The notes beneath the pieces are model-generated. The model made no database searches. It saw nothing but the letters and a program-made list of their open reading frames with translations, and was not told where the DNA came from. From IMG/VR virus record IMGVR_UViG_3300044729_001327, positions 1-32,101 of that record: 32,101 nt of DNA, one strand, 5' to 3'. Positions 1 to 4,758 of this stretch are shown one piece after another. The DNA comes from a virus. Position 1 is the stretch's first letter. The number at the start of each line of letters is the position of its first letter. A program made the position numbers and the translations under genes.

Positions 1-43
1 TACGAATATTTAAACAATTCATTTGAGTACTTAAATGTACCAT
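1..43 (-). CDS. start of a leftward gene cut by the window edge
   Basis: A leftward frame opens at an ATG at 43, with a second in-frame ATG at 22, and stays open to the window start, so only 7 to 14 codons are visible. The TATATTTG promoter element at 52-45 lies too close for the first ATG to have a leader, which favours the ATG at 22. Nothing can be said about function. Confidence 0.3.
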   Translation of the reverse strand, partial: MVHLSTQMNCLNIR

Positions 44-44
44 A

Positions 45-52
45 CAAATATA
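45..52 (-). promoter_or_regulatory. leftward promoter element TATATTTG
   Basis: On the minus strand the sequence reads TATATTTG, matching the Bacteroidota -7 consensus TAnnTTTG. It lies in the gap between the leftward 51-residue gene and the gene cut by the window edge. Single matches to this motif are expected by chance in DNA this AT-rich, so position is the main support. Confidence 0.35.
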
Positions 53-76
53 TTATTACAATTGTACTTGATTAAT

Positions 77-100
77 TTAAACTCAATGAATAGAGTTTAA
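77..100 (-). terminator. stem-loop after the leftward 51-residue gene
   Basis: TTAAACTC and GAGTTTAA form a perfect 8-bp stem around an 8-nt loop just past the stop codon of the gene at 106-261. No strong T-run follows on the minus strand, so it may be a weak terminator or an RNA-protecting hairpin. Confidence 0.3.
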
Positions 101-105
101 TATTG

Positions 106-261
106 TTAATAACCTAATGATAACAGAAAATTAGTATCTGCTGTAATCATAACACTATGTTTAGTGTAAACTGTTACTATTGTTACTGTTTTATAAGCAT
201 CTTGTTGCATTATTAAACAAAATGTTATGTACTCTTCTGGTGTTAATGTAATTGTTTTCAT
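106..261 (-). CDS. small hypothetical protein (51 aa)
   Basis: This short leftward frame begins MKTITLTPEEY and ends LLSLGY. It starts one base after the stop of the upstream gene (TAA-T-ATG), the same junction seen between several rightward genes, which supports it being real and translationally coupled. The product is rich in Thr, Ile and Val with no clear transmembrane segment, motif or family. It is followed by a stem-loop. I do not recognise it; small early proteins of this kind often counteract or reprogramme the host, but nothing here shows that. Confidence 0.55.
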   Translation of the reverse strand: MKTITLTPEEYITFCLIMQQDAYKTVTIVTVYTKHSVMITADTNFLLSLGY

Positions 262-262
262 A

Positions 263-487
263 TTATCCTTCATAAGTTTGATTTTCTAAACCATTAAGTT
301 CACATTCGTTTTGTAAATCAATTAACTGTTGAAGTTTATTAGGTGGAAATGATACATAATCGTATTCAGCCTCAATTTCTTTTTTAGTTAATGCAACAGC
401 ATATCTTTCAATAACTGTTGTACCAATAGAATGATTTACAAATTCTATTGTAAAAGGATTATATCCTAAAATGTTATGTGTTATCAT
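263..487 (-). CDS. small hypothetical protein (74 aa)
   Basis: A leftward frame beginning MITHNILGYNPFTIEF and ending in an acidic tail. I chose the ATG at 487 because it has the A-rich leader (aaaacaca) typical of Bacteroidota translation starts; a GTG at 499 would add four residues. The protein is mostly polar with an acidic central part and no membrane segment. It is coupled to the 51-residue gene downstream. No family is recognised. Confidence 0.55.
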   Translation of the reverse strand: MITHNILGYNPFTIEFVNHSIGTTVIERYAVALTKKEIEAEYDYVSFPPNKLQQLIDLQNECELNGLENQTYEG

Positions 488-532
488 TGTGTTTTGCACA
501 TTATTACAACTTGCCAGTTGATTGTTAAATTG

Positions 533-829
533 TTAGTAATTAATTGATTGTTTGTATTTTATACTTAAAACTTTGATATTTACTTTACAGAACCTACAAC
601 TCTTAGTAGTTTTCTTTTTTTTAGAAGGTTCAATAAACAAAAGGTTACAGATGTATAGCCTTGCATTTGCAACTACATTTAACTCTATCCTTTTTATTTT
701 AGTTAGGTGCTGTTTTTCAATAAAGAAAACCATATCAAAGAAATTGGTGTCCTCTGCACTCAGTTGTAATATTTCATAGCCTATAGACCACAAATAAATT
801 GTGTATGGAGTAATTCTTACATACTTCAT
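533..829 (-). CDS. hypothetical protein with a Cys-x-x-Cys pair (98 aa)
   Basis: A leftward frame starting MKYVRITPYTIYLW at the ATG at 829; an ATG at 847 would add six residues. The site at 829 is preceded by gtaat, like other starts here. The C-terminal third is strongly basic (SKKKKTTKS) and contains SCRFCK, a single Cys-x-x-Cys pair that could be half of a zinc site or a nucleic-acid-binding element. The N-terminal part is hydrophobic/aromatic. An overlapping rightward frame (552-779) is its shadow. No family is recognised. Confidence 0.5.
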   Translation of the reverse strand: MKYVRITPYTIYLWSIGYEILQLSAEDTNFFDMVFFIEKQHLTKIKRIELNVVANARLYICNLLFIEPSKKKKTTKSCRFCKVNIKVLSIKYKQSINY

Positions 830-898
830 ATTACAACTGTTAACCATAAGGTTAGTGCAAGAGTAGAAGCTTAAAGGTTTACCAACCTGAAAAAGTTA

Positions 899-1111
899 CT
901 AGAATATGCTAGGAATAGCAATCCATTGTAAAACAAGTCCTTGATGTTCTTTATCAACAATAACATATTGTATAGTATCACCTCTTAATAACTTATTAAA
1001 GTTTTTAGTAGTAATAAAATATGTTCCATAACTGTCATTAAACATGAAACAAACAGATGCTTTGTTAATGTGAACTAACTTGATTTGATTTAAAGATAAT
1101 GTTTTAAGCAT
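899..1111 (-). CDS. small hypothetical protein (70 aa)
   Basis: A leftward frame MLKTLSLNQIKLVHIN... ending WIAIPSIF. Alternating hydrophobic and polar stretches suggest a small beta-rich domain, with no membrane segment and no recognisable motif. Its start lies just past the terminator-like hairpin of the upstream gene (1137-1157), so it may be transcribed by readthrough or from its own weak promoter. No TAnnTTTG element is visible immediately upstream. Confidence 0.5.
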   Translation of the reverse strand: MLKTLSLNQIKLVHINKASVCFMFNDSYGTYFITTKNFNKLLRGDTIQYVIVDKEHQGLVLQWIAIPSIF

Positions 1112-1136
1112 AATTGTAATAATTAATTAAAAATGA

Positions 1137-1157
1137 AAAAGGGCATTTCACCCTTTA
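1137..1157 (-). terminator. intrinsic terminator of the 149-aa leftward gene
   Basis: On the minus strand AAAGGG and CCCTTT pair around a 7-nt loop and are followed by TTTTT-rich sequence. The hairpin lies just past the stop codon of the gene at 1164-1613. Confidence 0.6.
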
Positions 1158-1163
1158 ATGTTT

Positions 1164-1613
1164 TTACTTGTTCCAACTTTCTAAAGAAATTTCACTTGTT
1201 CTGCTAGATTCCTCTATTTCACCAAATACAATTACTGATTCATACAAAGTTTTAAACTCTTCTTCGGTAATACCCAAAGCTTTAGCTTTATCACTAGTGT
1301 AATAACCAGACATTTCTTTAGTTTCAAAAGTTGGTTCTTCAGTCCTTGCTTTTAATACATCAACTACTTTATGTTTTCTTTTGTTATAAGAATACATTAC
1401 TTTGTTGTTGTATTTATCATAAGATAAGAATACACGATTAACTTCTGAATTGGTATCTTTACCAAAACCCTCTATTTTAGGTGCTTCATATAAGCCGCAT
1501 AAAACTTCAGTTGCAATTGTTGGATTTGCAGTTGCATTAATTACCTCCAAAAGGTCTTCTACATTTAATGTAGGAAATTTAGCTTGTAATAAAGCTTTAA
1601 TGATTTTGTTCAT
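1164..1613 (-). CDS. hypothetical protein (149 aa)
   Basis: A leftward gene, MNKIIKALLQAKFPTLNVEDLLEV..., with a helical N-terminus, a central lysine/tyrosine-rich stretch (SYDKYNNKVMYSYNKRKHK) and an acidic, Ser-rich C-terminus. It is soluble by inspection and has no motif I can assign. It has a clear terminator hairpin downstream and about 300 bp of structured non-coding DNA (with the parS-like site) upstream. I read it as an early accessory gene of unknown role. Confidence 0.65.
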   Translation of the reverse strand: MNKIIKALLQAKFPTLNVEDLLEVINATANPTIATEVLCGLYEAPKIEGFGKDTNSEVNRVFLSYDKYNNKVMYSYNKRKHKVVDVLKARTEEPTFETKEMSGYYTSDKAKALGITEEEFKTLYESVIVFGEIEESSRTSEISLESWNK

Positions 1614-1777
1614 TTTGTATAAATTGTTTTTTAAATTGGGTTGAAATGGTTGAATTATTTTGATTGGTAATTGAAATAAGTGAGATAAAATAAAAAACCT
1701 ACTTGTATTACTACTTTCGGTTTTTATTGATAATCTGCACTATTATCTCCTTCACAATTGATTTACAAGCATTTACA

Positions 1778-1851
1778 AATCATTTTTTAACTGCTAACAC
1801 TTGTCTTTGACTGATTATTAATCAGGAAGTAGCTTTATTTAAAAAATGATT
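1778..1851. repeat. interrupted inverted repeat with a nested palindrome
   Basis: AATCATTTTTTAA (1778-1790) and its exact reverse complement (1839-1851) are separated by 48 bp. The spacer contains a 6-bp palindrome with a 3-nt loop at 1811-1825. It could extrude as a cruciform, fold as RNA, or bind a dimer. It ends 10 bp before the parS-like site. Confidence 0.6.
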
Positions 1852-1860
1852 AGTATGCCA

Positions 1861-1876
1861 TGTTTCACGTGGAACA
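1861..1876. promoter_or_regulatory. parS-type ParB binding site
   Basis: The 16-mer TGTTTCACGTGGAACA is, on the other strand, TGTTCCACGTGAAACA, which is the consensus chromosomal parS sequence of Bacillus-type ParABS systems. It has the CACGTG core and near-perfect dyad symmetry. It lies in non-coding DNA, 60 bp upstream of the hairpin ending a leftward gene. A chance perfect match in DNA this AT-rich is very unlikely. No ParB gene is seen in the window, so host ParB, or a phage ParB encoded elsewhere, would have to bind. Confidence 0.85.
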
Positions 1877-1925
1877 ATTACTTTAACTTGATGATTGCCG
1901 ATAGCTTAATTAGATTGTATGAATT

Positions 1926-1949
1926 AGTAAAGGCTATAAAGCCTTTACT
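1926..1949 (-). terminator. hairpin overlapping the stop of the 94-aa leftward gene
   Basis: AGTAAAGGCT and AGCCTTTACT form a perfect 10-bp stem with an ATAA loop. The stem overlaps the stop codon (1936-1934). Weak T content follows on the minus strand, so it may terminate transcription or protect the mRNA end. Confidence 0.6.
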
Positions 1950-2218
1950 AAATACATTTCTGTTGAACCGTCAACACCCTCTCTAGCCGCTAAATGTTGG
2001 ATTACTAACATTTCGGCAGAGATGATTTTAACAATATCATCAGCACTAAACCAAAGGTCTGCACCTTTAGGATTTACGAATTTATATCCGTTTCCTTTGG
2101 TCTTTACAGGTTCTGATACACCTAATTTTTTAAGCAAATCAGCACGAGTTATTTCGATTTCTGAAATAACCTCACGACTATCTTTTTTGATAGACGATAA
2201 AAATTGATCAATAGTCAT
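1934..2218 (-). CDS. hypothetical protein, first gene of the leftward block (94 aa)
   Basis: MTIDQFLSSIKKDSREVISEIEITRADLLKKLGVSEPVK... is a soluble, charged protein. The segment EITRADLLKKLGVSEPVKTKGNGYKF has a helix-loop-helix look but is not a convincing helix-turn-helix. It lies between the parS-like site and the origin-like region and has its own promoter element (TAATTTTG at 2249-2242) and hairpin. That position would suit a replication- or partition-associated protein, but no motif shows it. Confidence 0.6.
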   Translation of the reverse strand: MTIDQFLSSIKKDSREVISEIEITRADLLKKLGVSEPVKTKGNGYKFVNPKGADLWFSADDIVKIISAEMLVIQHLAAREGVDGSTEMYLVKAL

Positions 2219-2241
2219 AATATACGGGTTGCCGTTAGTGG

Positions 2242-2249
2242 CAAAATTA
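2242..2249 (-). promoter_or_regulatory. leftward promoter element TAATTTTG
   Basis: On the minus strand TAATTTTG matches the Bacteroidota -7 element TAnnTTTG, 23 bp upstream of the ATG of the 94-residue gene. No clear TTG -33 element is seen at the usual spacing. Confidence 0.45.
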
Positions 2250-2282
2250 GATAGGGGGTTCGGATTGACCTGCCCTCCACTT

Positions 2283-2345
2283 TCACACTCATAAAATTTA
2301 AAAAAAATTTTAAAAAAAAAATTATATGTATTTAAATATAATTCA
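2283..2345. other. A/T tract, possible unwinding element
   Basis: About 60 bp that are almost pure A and T, with runs of eight to ten A. It lies between a short GC-rich patch (2251-2280) and the repeat array, as expected for an easily melted origin segment. It could also simply be an upstream promoter element. Confidence 0.4.
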
Positions 2346-2380
2346 AACTATATAAGTTTACCTATCATATTTTAGAGTAT

Positions 2381-2389
2381 AAAGGAGGT
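2381..2389 (+). promoter_or_regulatory. orphan strong Shine-Dalgarno sequence
   Basis: AAAGGAGGT lies 9 nt before an ATG at 2399. It is fully complementary to a canonical anti-Shine-Dalgarno. No other gene start I inspected in this window has such a site; they have A-rich leaders instead, as usual in Bacteroidota. Confidence 0.5.
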
Positions 2390-2398
2390 ATTTACTTA

Positions 2399-2422
2399 AT
2401 GGATTATAAATCAGCATTTTAA
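2399..2422 (+). CDS. possible 7-residue leader peptide
   Basis: ATG-GAT-TAT-AAA-TCA-GCA-TTT-TAA encodes MDYKSAF and lies at ideal spacing from the strong ribosome binding site. It runs straight into the repeat array. It may be a regulatory leader peptide, or the remnant of a gene start left by recombination. Confidence 0.25.
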   Translation: MDYKSAF

Positions 2423-2530
2423 CTTGAGATAGTAATACAGCACTATTACTTCAAGTACTACAAGCTATAGTACTGAAGTACTACAAGCTGCATTACTTGA
2501 AGTATCACAAGCTGTAGTACTGGAAAAGTG
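2422..2530. repeat. iteron-like array, five degenerate units about 24 bp apart
   Basis: Units begin at about 2422, 2447, 2471, 2494 and 2518. Each starts with a palindrome of the TACTTGAAGTA type, and the middle units continue with a version of ctACAAGCTgtAGT. Spacing is 23 to 25 bp, a little over two helical turns, so proteins bound to each unit would lie on about the same face of the helix. There are no variable spacers, so this is not a CRISPR array. Iterons binding a replication initiator, or operators of a dimeric regulator, are the likely roles. Confidence 0.65.
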
Positions 2531-2564
2531 TCCACTAATTTATCATGTAAAGTTTTTAAACTAT

Positions 2565-2573
2565 TTATCCACA
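2565..2573 (+). promoter_or_regulatory. perfect DnaA box
   Basis: TTATCCACA is the strongest canonical DnaA box. It lies 35 bp past the repeat array and near the A/T tract, in non-coding DNA between divergent gene blocks. One exact 9-mer could occur by chance in a window this size, but its position makes an origin role credible. Confidence 0.55.
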
Positions 2574-2595
2574 ATATATTAAGTATTATTTTTTA

Positions 2596-2628
2596 TAGTA
2601 ATGAAAAATATTACTTGTAGTAATGAAA
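2596..2628 (+). promoter_or_regulatory. operator-like direct repeat overlapping the first rightward promoter
   Basis: TAGTAATGAAA occurs at 2596-2606 and 2618-2628, exactly 22 bp apart. Between them TTACT-tgt-AGTAA (2611-2623) forms a palindrome that contains the TTG of the promoter's -33 region. A regulator bound here would control the promoter at 2637-2644; the winged-helix gene just downstream is a natural candidate. Confidence 0.4.
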
Positions 2629-2636
2629 TATAGGAT

Positions 2637-2644
2637 TATCTTTG
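2637..2644 (+). promoter_or_regulatory. promoter of the rightward operon, TATCTTTG
   Basis: TATCTTTG matches TAnnTTTG. A TTG at 2615-2617 lies 19 bp upstream, within the usual Bacteroidota -33/-7 spacing. It places the transcript start near 2650, before the ATG at 2675, and would lead into the rightward genes starting there. Confidence 0.6.
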
Positions 2645-2674
2645 TACCATAATTCTGAAGCAAATGAATTTAAA

Positions 2675-2962
2675 ATGTTTAGGTTTGTTAAAATGATGAT
2701 AACTGAAAATAAAACTTATATAGATGAATGTAAAACAATGAGTCAAATTCATGTATATAATGAACTAATTAAAAATATGGATGAAAATCAATTGTGGTTT
2801 TCTAATTCTACTTCTAGGATAAAGATATGTAATAGTTTAAATTTATCAGATGGAAGAGTTAAAGCTATTGTTAAAGAATTAACAGATTTAGGATTATTAC
2901 ATAAAAAAATGAAAGGTATTTATTTAATATCTAAGGTATTTGTATCAACAACAAAAGAATAA
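2675..2962 (+). CDS. winged helix-turn-helix regulator (95 aa)
   Basis: The protein starts MFRFVKMMITENK. A TTG at 2642 would extend the frame, but it lies inside the promoter element, so I chose the ATG at 2675. Residues about 46-74 (SNSTSRIKICNSLNLSDGRV...) read as a helix-turn-helix and 75-90 (HKKMKGIYLISKVFV) as a wing, resembling winged-helix domains of plasmid replication and MarR-like regulators. It is the first gene of the rightward operon, just after the repeat array and operator-like repeats. I infer it binds that region, as autoregulator or replication initiator; which of these is open. Confidence 0.65.
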   Translation: MFRFVKMMITENKTYIDECKTMSQIHVYNELIKNMDENQLWFSNSTSRIKICNSLNLSDGRVKAIVKELTDLGLLHKKMKGIYLISKVFVSTTKE

Positions 2963-2963
2963 T

Positions 2964-3287
2964 ATGGAAAACAATATAATAACAACACAAGAGTCCCAAT
3001 ATAAATTAGTTGGGTTTGTAACTAATCAAAATAAAGAAGCTTTAAGAACAAAAAATAATTATATTATAAGAGTTTTACCAAATGGTGAATTTTTAGCAGT
3101 AGAATTACAAGGAACTCAATTTGAAATGGATATTTTAACTCGTCAATATTCAGTAAATGATAAAGACTATAGTGAAACAGAAGAAGAAATGTTACAACAC
3201 TGTATAGAAATTTTAAAATATACTCCTTATTTAGAAATAGATAAGTTAGAAATAGTAAAATCAAAATATAGTACAAATGAAAACTAA
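2964..3287 (+). CDS. hypothetical protein (107 aa)
   Basis: MENNIITTQESQYKLVGFVTNQNKEALRTK... begins one base after the regulator's stop (TAATATG), so the two are probably coupled. It looks like a small soluble alpha/beta protein with an acidic middle (SETEEEMLQHCIEIL). No motif is recognised. Its position directly after the regulator suggests a co-expressed partner, but the sequence does not show one. Confidence 0.6.
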   Translation: MENNIITTQESQYKLVGFVTNQNKEALRTKNNYIIRVLPNGEFLAVELQGTQFEMDILTRQYSVNDKDYSETEEEMLQHCIEILKYTPYLEIDKLEIVKSKYSTNEN

Positions 3288-3288
3288 T

Positions 3289-3711
3289 ATGAAAGAAGAA
3301 AAAACAAAATCAAAATTATCTATGGGATCAGATGGTATCCTTACAGAAGTTAAGTTTAAAGAAGAAAGTAAATTTGAAGGTATTCCTGACTTAAAAGGAT
3401 TTAAACTACCTGCACCTAACAGGTTGTTACTTAGACCATTACCTCAAGAAGATGTAACTCTACCTTCTGGTGTAATTATTCCTGCATCAGCAGCTGAATA
3501 TAAAGCTGTTGTAGCTTGTTCTCATCATAATTCTCCATATAAAAAAGGAGATGTAGTTGCTGTAGATGTTAATATGTTTCCTAATTTATGGGAAAACGGT
3601 AGAGAAACTCAATATAAAAACATTCCTATAGTGTATATAGAAGGAGAAGAAGTTTTAATTACTTATGAATCACATATAATTGGATGTTATGGACAACGAA
3701 TTGAAGAGTAG
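3289..3711 (+). CDS. GroES-like co-chaperonin (140 aa)
   Basis: After a charged N-terminal extension of about 40 residues comes a Cpn10-like beta-barrel: RLLLRPLP (45-52), a mobile-loop-like segment ending GVIIP (61-65), KKGDVVAVD (85-93) and a final ITYESHIIG. This follows the GroES order (R-x-x-x-x-P, loop with a hydrophobic tripeptide, GD-x-V, ES-x-I). Phage co-chaperonins such as T4 gp31 replace host GroES to fold capsid protein in GroEL, and the same role is inferred here. GroES is about 97 residues; the extension is extra. The start is taken after TAAT; an ATG at 3277 would add four residues. Confidence 0.7.
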   Translation: MKEEKTKSKLSMGSDGILTEVKFKEESKFEGIPDLKGFKLPAPNRLLLRPLPQEDVTLPSGVIIPASAAEYKAVVACSHHNSPYKKGDVVAVDVNMFPNLWENGRETQYKNIPIVYIEGEEVLITYESHIIGCYGQRIEE

Positions 3712-3937
3712 TTTAAATGAAATAGGTATTGAATTGCCTGATGAATTAACTGAAACTTTAGATAAACATTATGCTGTTCCTTATGTTACTTTTGAAGATG
3801 GGACTAGGTTATTTAAATCTTATAATCCTGAAAGACAAGCTATTGCAGGAGAAACATTTGAAGAATATAAGTTTAGAAGAAAGATAATGGTTAAAGGATT
3901 GAAGATTAGGAAACAACAAGGAATTAAAAACAATTAA
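3689..3937 (+). CDS. hypothetical protein (82 aa)
   Basis: MDNELKSSLNEIGIELPDELTETLDKHYAVPYVTF... overlaps the 3' end of the co-chaperonin gene by 23 bp. It has an acidic N-terminal half and a basic C-terminus (FRRKIMVKGLKIRKQQG). It is probably a small helical protein, with no family recognised. The ATG at 3689 was preferred to the TTG at 3680. Confidence 0.55.
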   Translation: MDNELKSSLNEIGIELPDELTETLDKHYAVPYVTFEDGTRLFKSYNPERQAIAGETFEEYKFRRKIMVKGLKIRKQQGIKNN

Positions 3938-3948
3938 AAATAAATAAT

Positions 3949-4275
3949 ATGAATAAAGTAAATTTTGGAACTGCTATTGAAGCAGTAAAACAAGGAAAAT
4001 TAATTGCTAGAGAAGGTTGGAATAGAAAAGGAATGTTTTTATTTCAAAGACCAGAAGATGAATTAGATATAGATATGATTATTAATAAAGTTAAATCTAT
4101 ACCTCAATCAGTAAAAGATTATTATGATGTTAATACTAAACAAAATTTATTACATCCAGTTAAAATTAAATTTACAGCTTATCTTTGTATGAAAGCTGCT
4201 GATAATACAATAGTAAATGGTTGGTTAGCTTCTCAAACTGATATGCTTGCAGAAGATTGGATAATTTTAGAATAA
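3949..4275 (+). CDS. tad2: DUF2829 / Tad2-family anti-Thoeris protein (108 aa)
   Basis: The protein has the DUF2829 signatures: FGTAIEAVKQGKLIAREGWNRKGMF near the N-terminus (6-30) and GWLASQTDMLAEDW at the C-terminus (91-104). In characterised members (Tad2) this small fold forms an oligomer that binds and sequesters the cyclic ADP-ribose-type signal made by the Thoeris sensor, so the effector is not triggered. Length is typical. It sits early in the rightward operon, where an anti-defence gene would be expressed soon after infection. Family membership is clear; which signal it binds is inferred. Confidence 0.85.
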   Translation: MNKVNFGTAIEAVKQGKLIAREGWNRKGMFLFQRPEDELDIDMIINKVKSIPQSVKDYYDVNTKQNLLHPVKIKFTAYLCMKAADNTIVNGWLASQTDMLAEDWIILE

Positions 4276-4279
4276 TTAA

Positions 4280-4426
4280 ATGATAATCAAGCTATTCCAT
4301 ACTGAACTTGAAGATGCTTTAACTACGTCTAATACTTTTATAAGTAATTATAAAGAACATGATATAGAAGTAGAAGATTATATTTATGTTGTGGAGAAAG
4401 GATTTTTACTTATTTTTGTAATATGA
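4280..4426 (+). CDS. small hypothetical protein (48 aa)
   Basis: A short frame, MIIKLFHTELEDALTTSN..., fills the gap after the Tad2-like gene and ends in an ATGA overlap with the next gene, which supports it as a real coupled gene. The final residues (GFLLIFVI) are hydrophobic but too short for a clear membrane anchor. No family is recognised. Confidence 0.5.
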   Translation: MIIKLFHTELEDALTTSNTFISNYKEHDIEVEDYIYVVEKGFLLIFVI

Positions 4427-4758
4427 ATCCGTATAGTGAAGTATTTACAACTAATTATGGGATAGCCTATGATAATTGGGTTCCGATAGATCTTGCTCCT
4501 GATGAACTAACTACAGTATATTTATGGTGTAACTATTATATATATGTAAAAAGGTCTAATTATTATTTGTTTTTAACTATTCTTGATAATAATAATAAAG
4601 TTTTATTTAGAAATTATGTTGTTACTATTAGTGATTATTTAAAAATAAAAAAGAAATTAAAACATATTAAAAAGTGTACAGAAAAAGATTGGGTATATAT
4701 TATTGGAAATCAAGAAGAATATCTTATAGATAACAATGATAATTATTTAATACCATGA
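4423..4758 (+). CDS. hypothetical protein (111 aa)
   Basis: MNPYSEVFTTNYGIAYDNWVPIDLAPDELTTVYLW... is rich in Tyr, Trp and Asn, with alternating beta-type patterns and a basic helical stretch (KIKKKLKHIKK) near residue 70-80. It overlaps both neighbours by ATGA-type junctions. It lies directly upstream of a fibre-like gene and could be associated with it, but no motif is recognised. Confidence 0.55.
   Translation: MNPYSEVFTTNYGIAYDNWVPIDLAPDELTTVYLWCNYYIYVKRSNYYLFLTILDNNNKVLFRNYVVTISDYLKIKKKLKHIKKCTEKDWVYIIGNQEEYLIDNNDNYLIP

Larger units (their letters stand above)
1614..1925. other. non-coding structured region next to the parS-like site
   Basis: About 310 bp without a supported gene, between two leftward genes. 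It contains two direct copies of ATTTACAA (1761-1768 and 1771-1778), a 13-bp inverted repeat with arms 1778-1790 and 1839-1851, a nested palindrome CTGATT-att-AATCAG (1811-1825) and the parS-like 16-mer at 1861-1876. Dense dyad symmetry and lack of coding suggest a protein-binding or segregation locus. Confidence 0.6.

Noticed and set aside
552-779. Rightward open frame of 75 codons
   Set aside because: Shadow of the leftward 98-residue gene. Its translation is hydrophobic low-complexity text without a plausible start context.
1934-2218. 94-residue gene as a ParB-like partner of the parS site
   Set aside because: It is far too short, and no ParB box motifs or clear helix-turn-helix are visible.
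2251-2280. GC-rich patch GGGGGTTCGG...CCCTCC resembling the 3' part of a tRNA
   Set aside because: The T-arm does not pair and no D-arm or anticodon arm precedes it. It lies in the leader/promoter area of a leftward gene.
2422-2530. Repeat array as a possible CRISPR
   Set aside because: Units are continuous, degenerate and about 24 bp apart, with no unique spacers and no cas genes.
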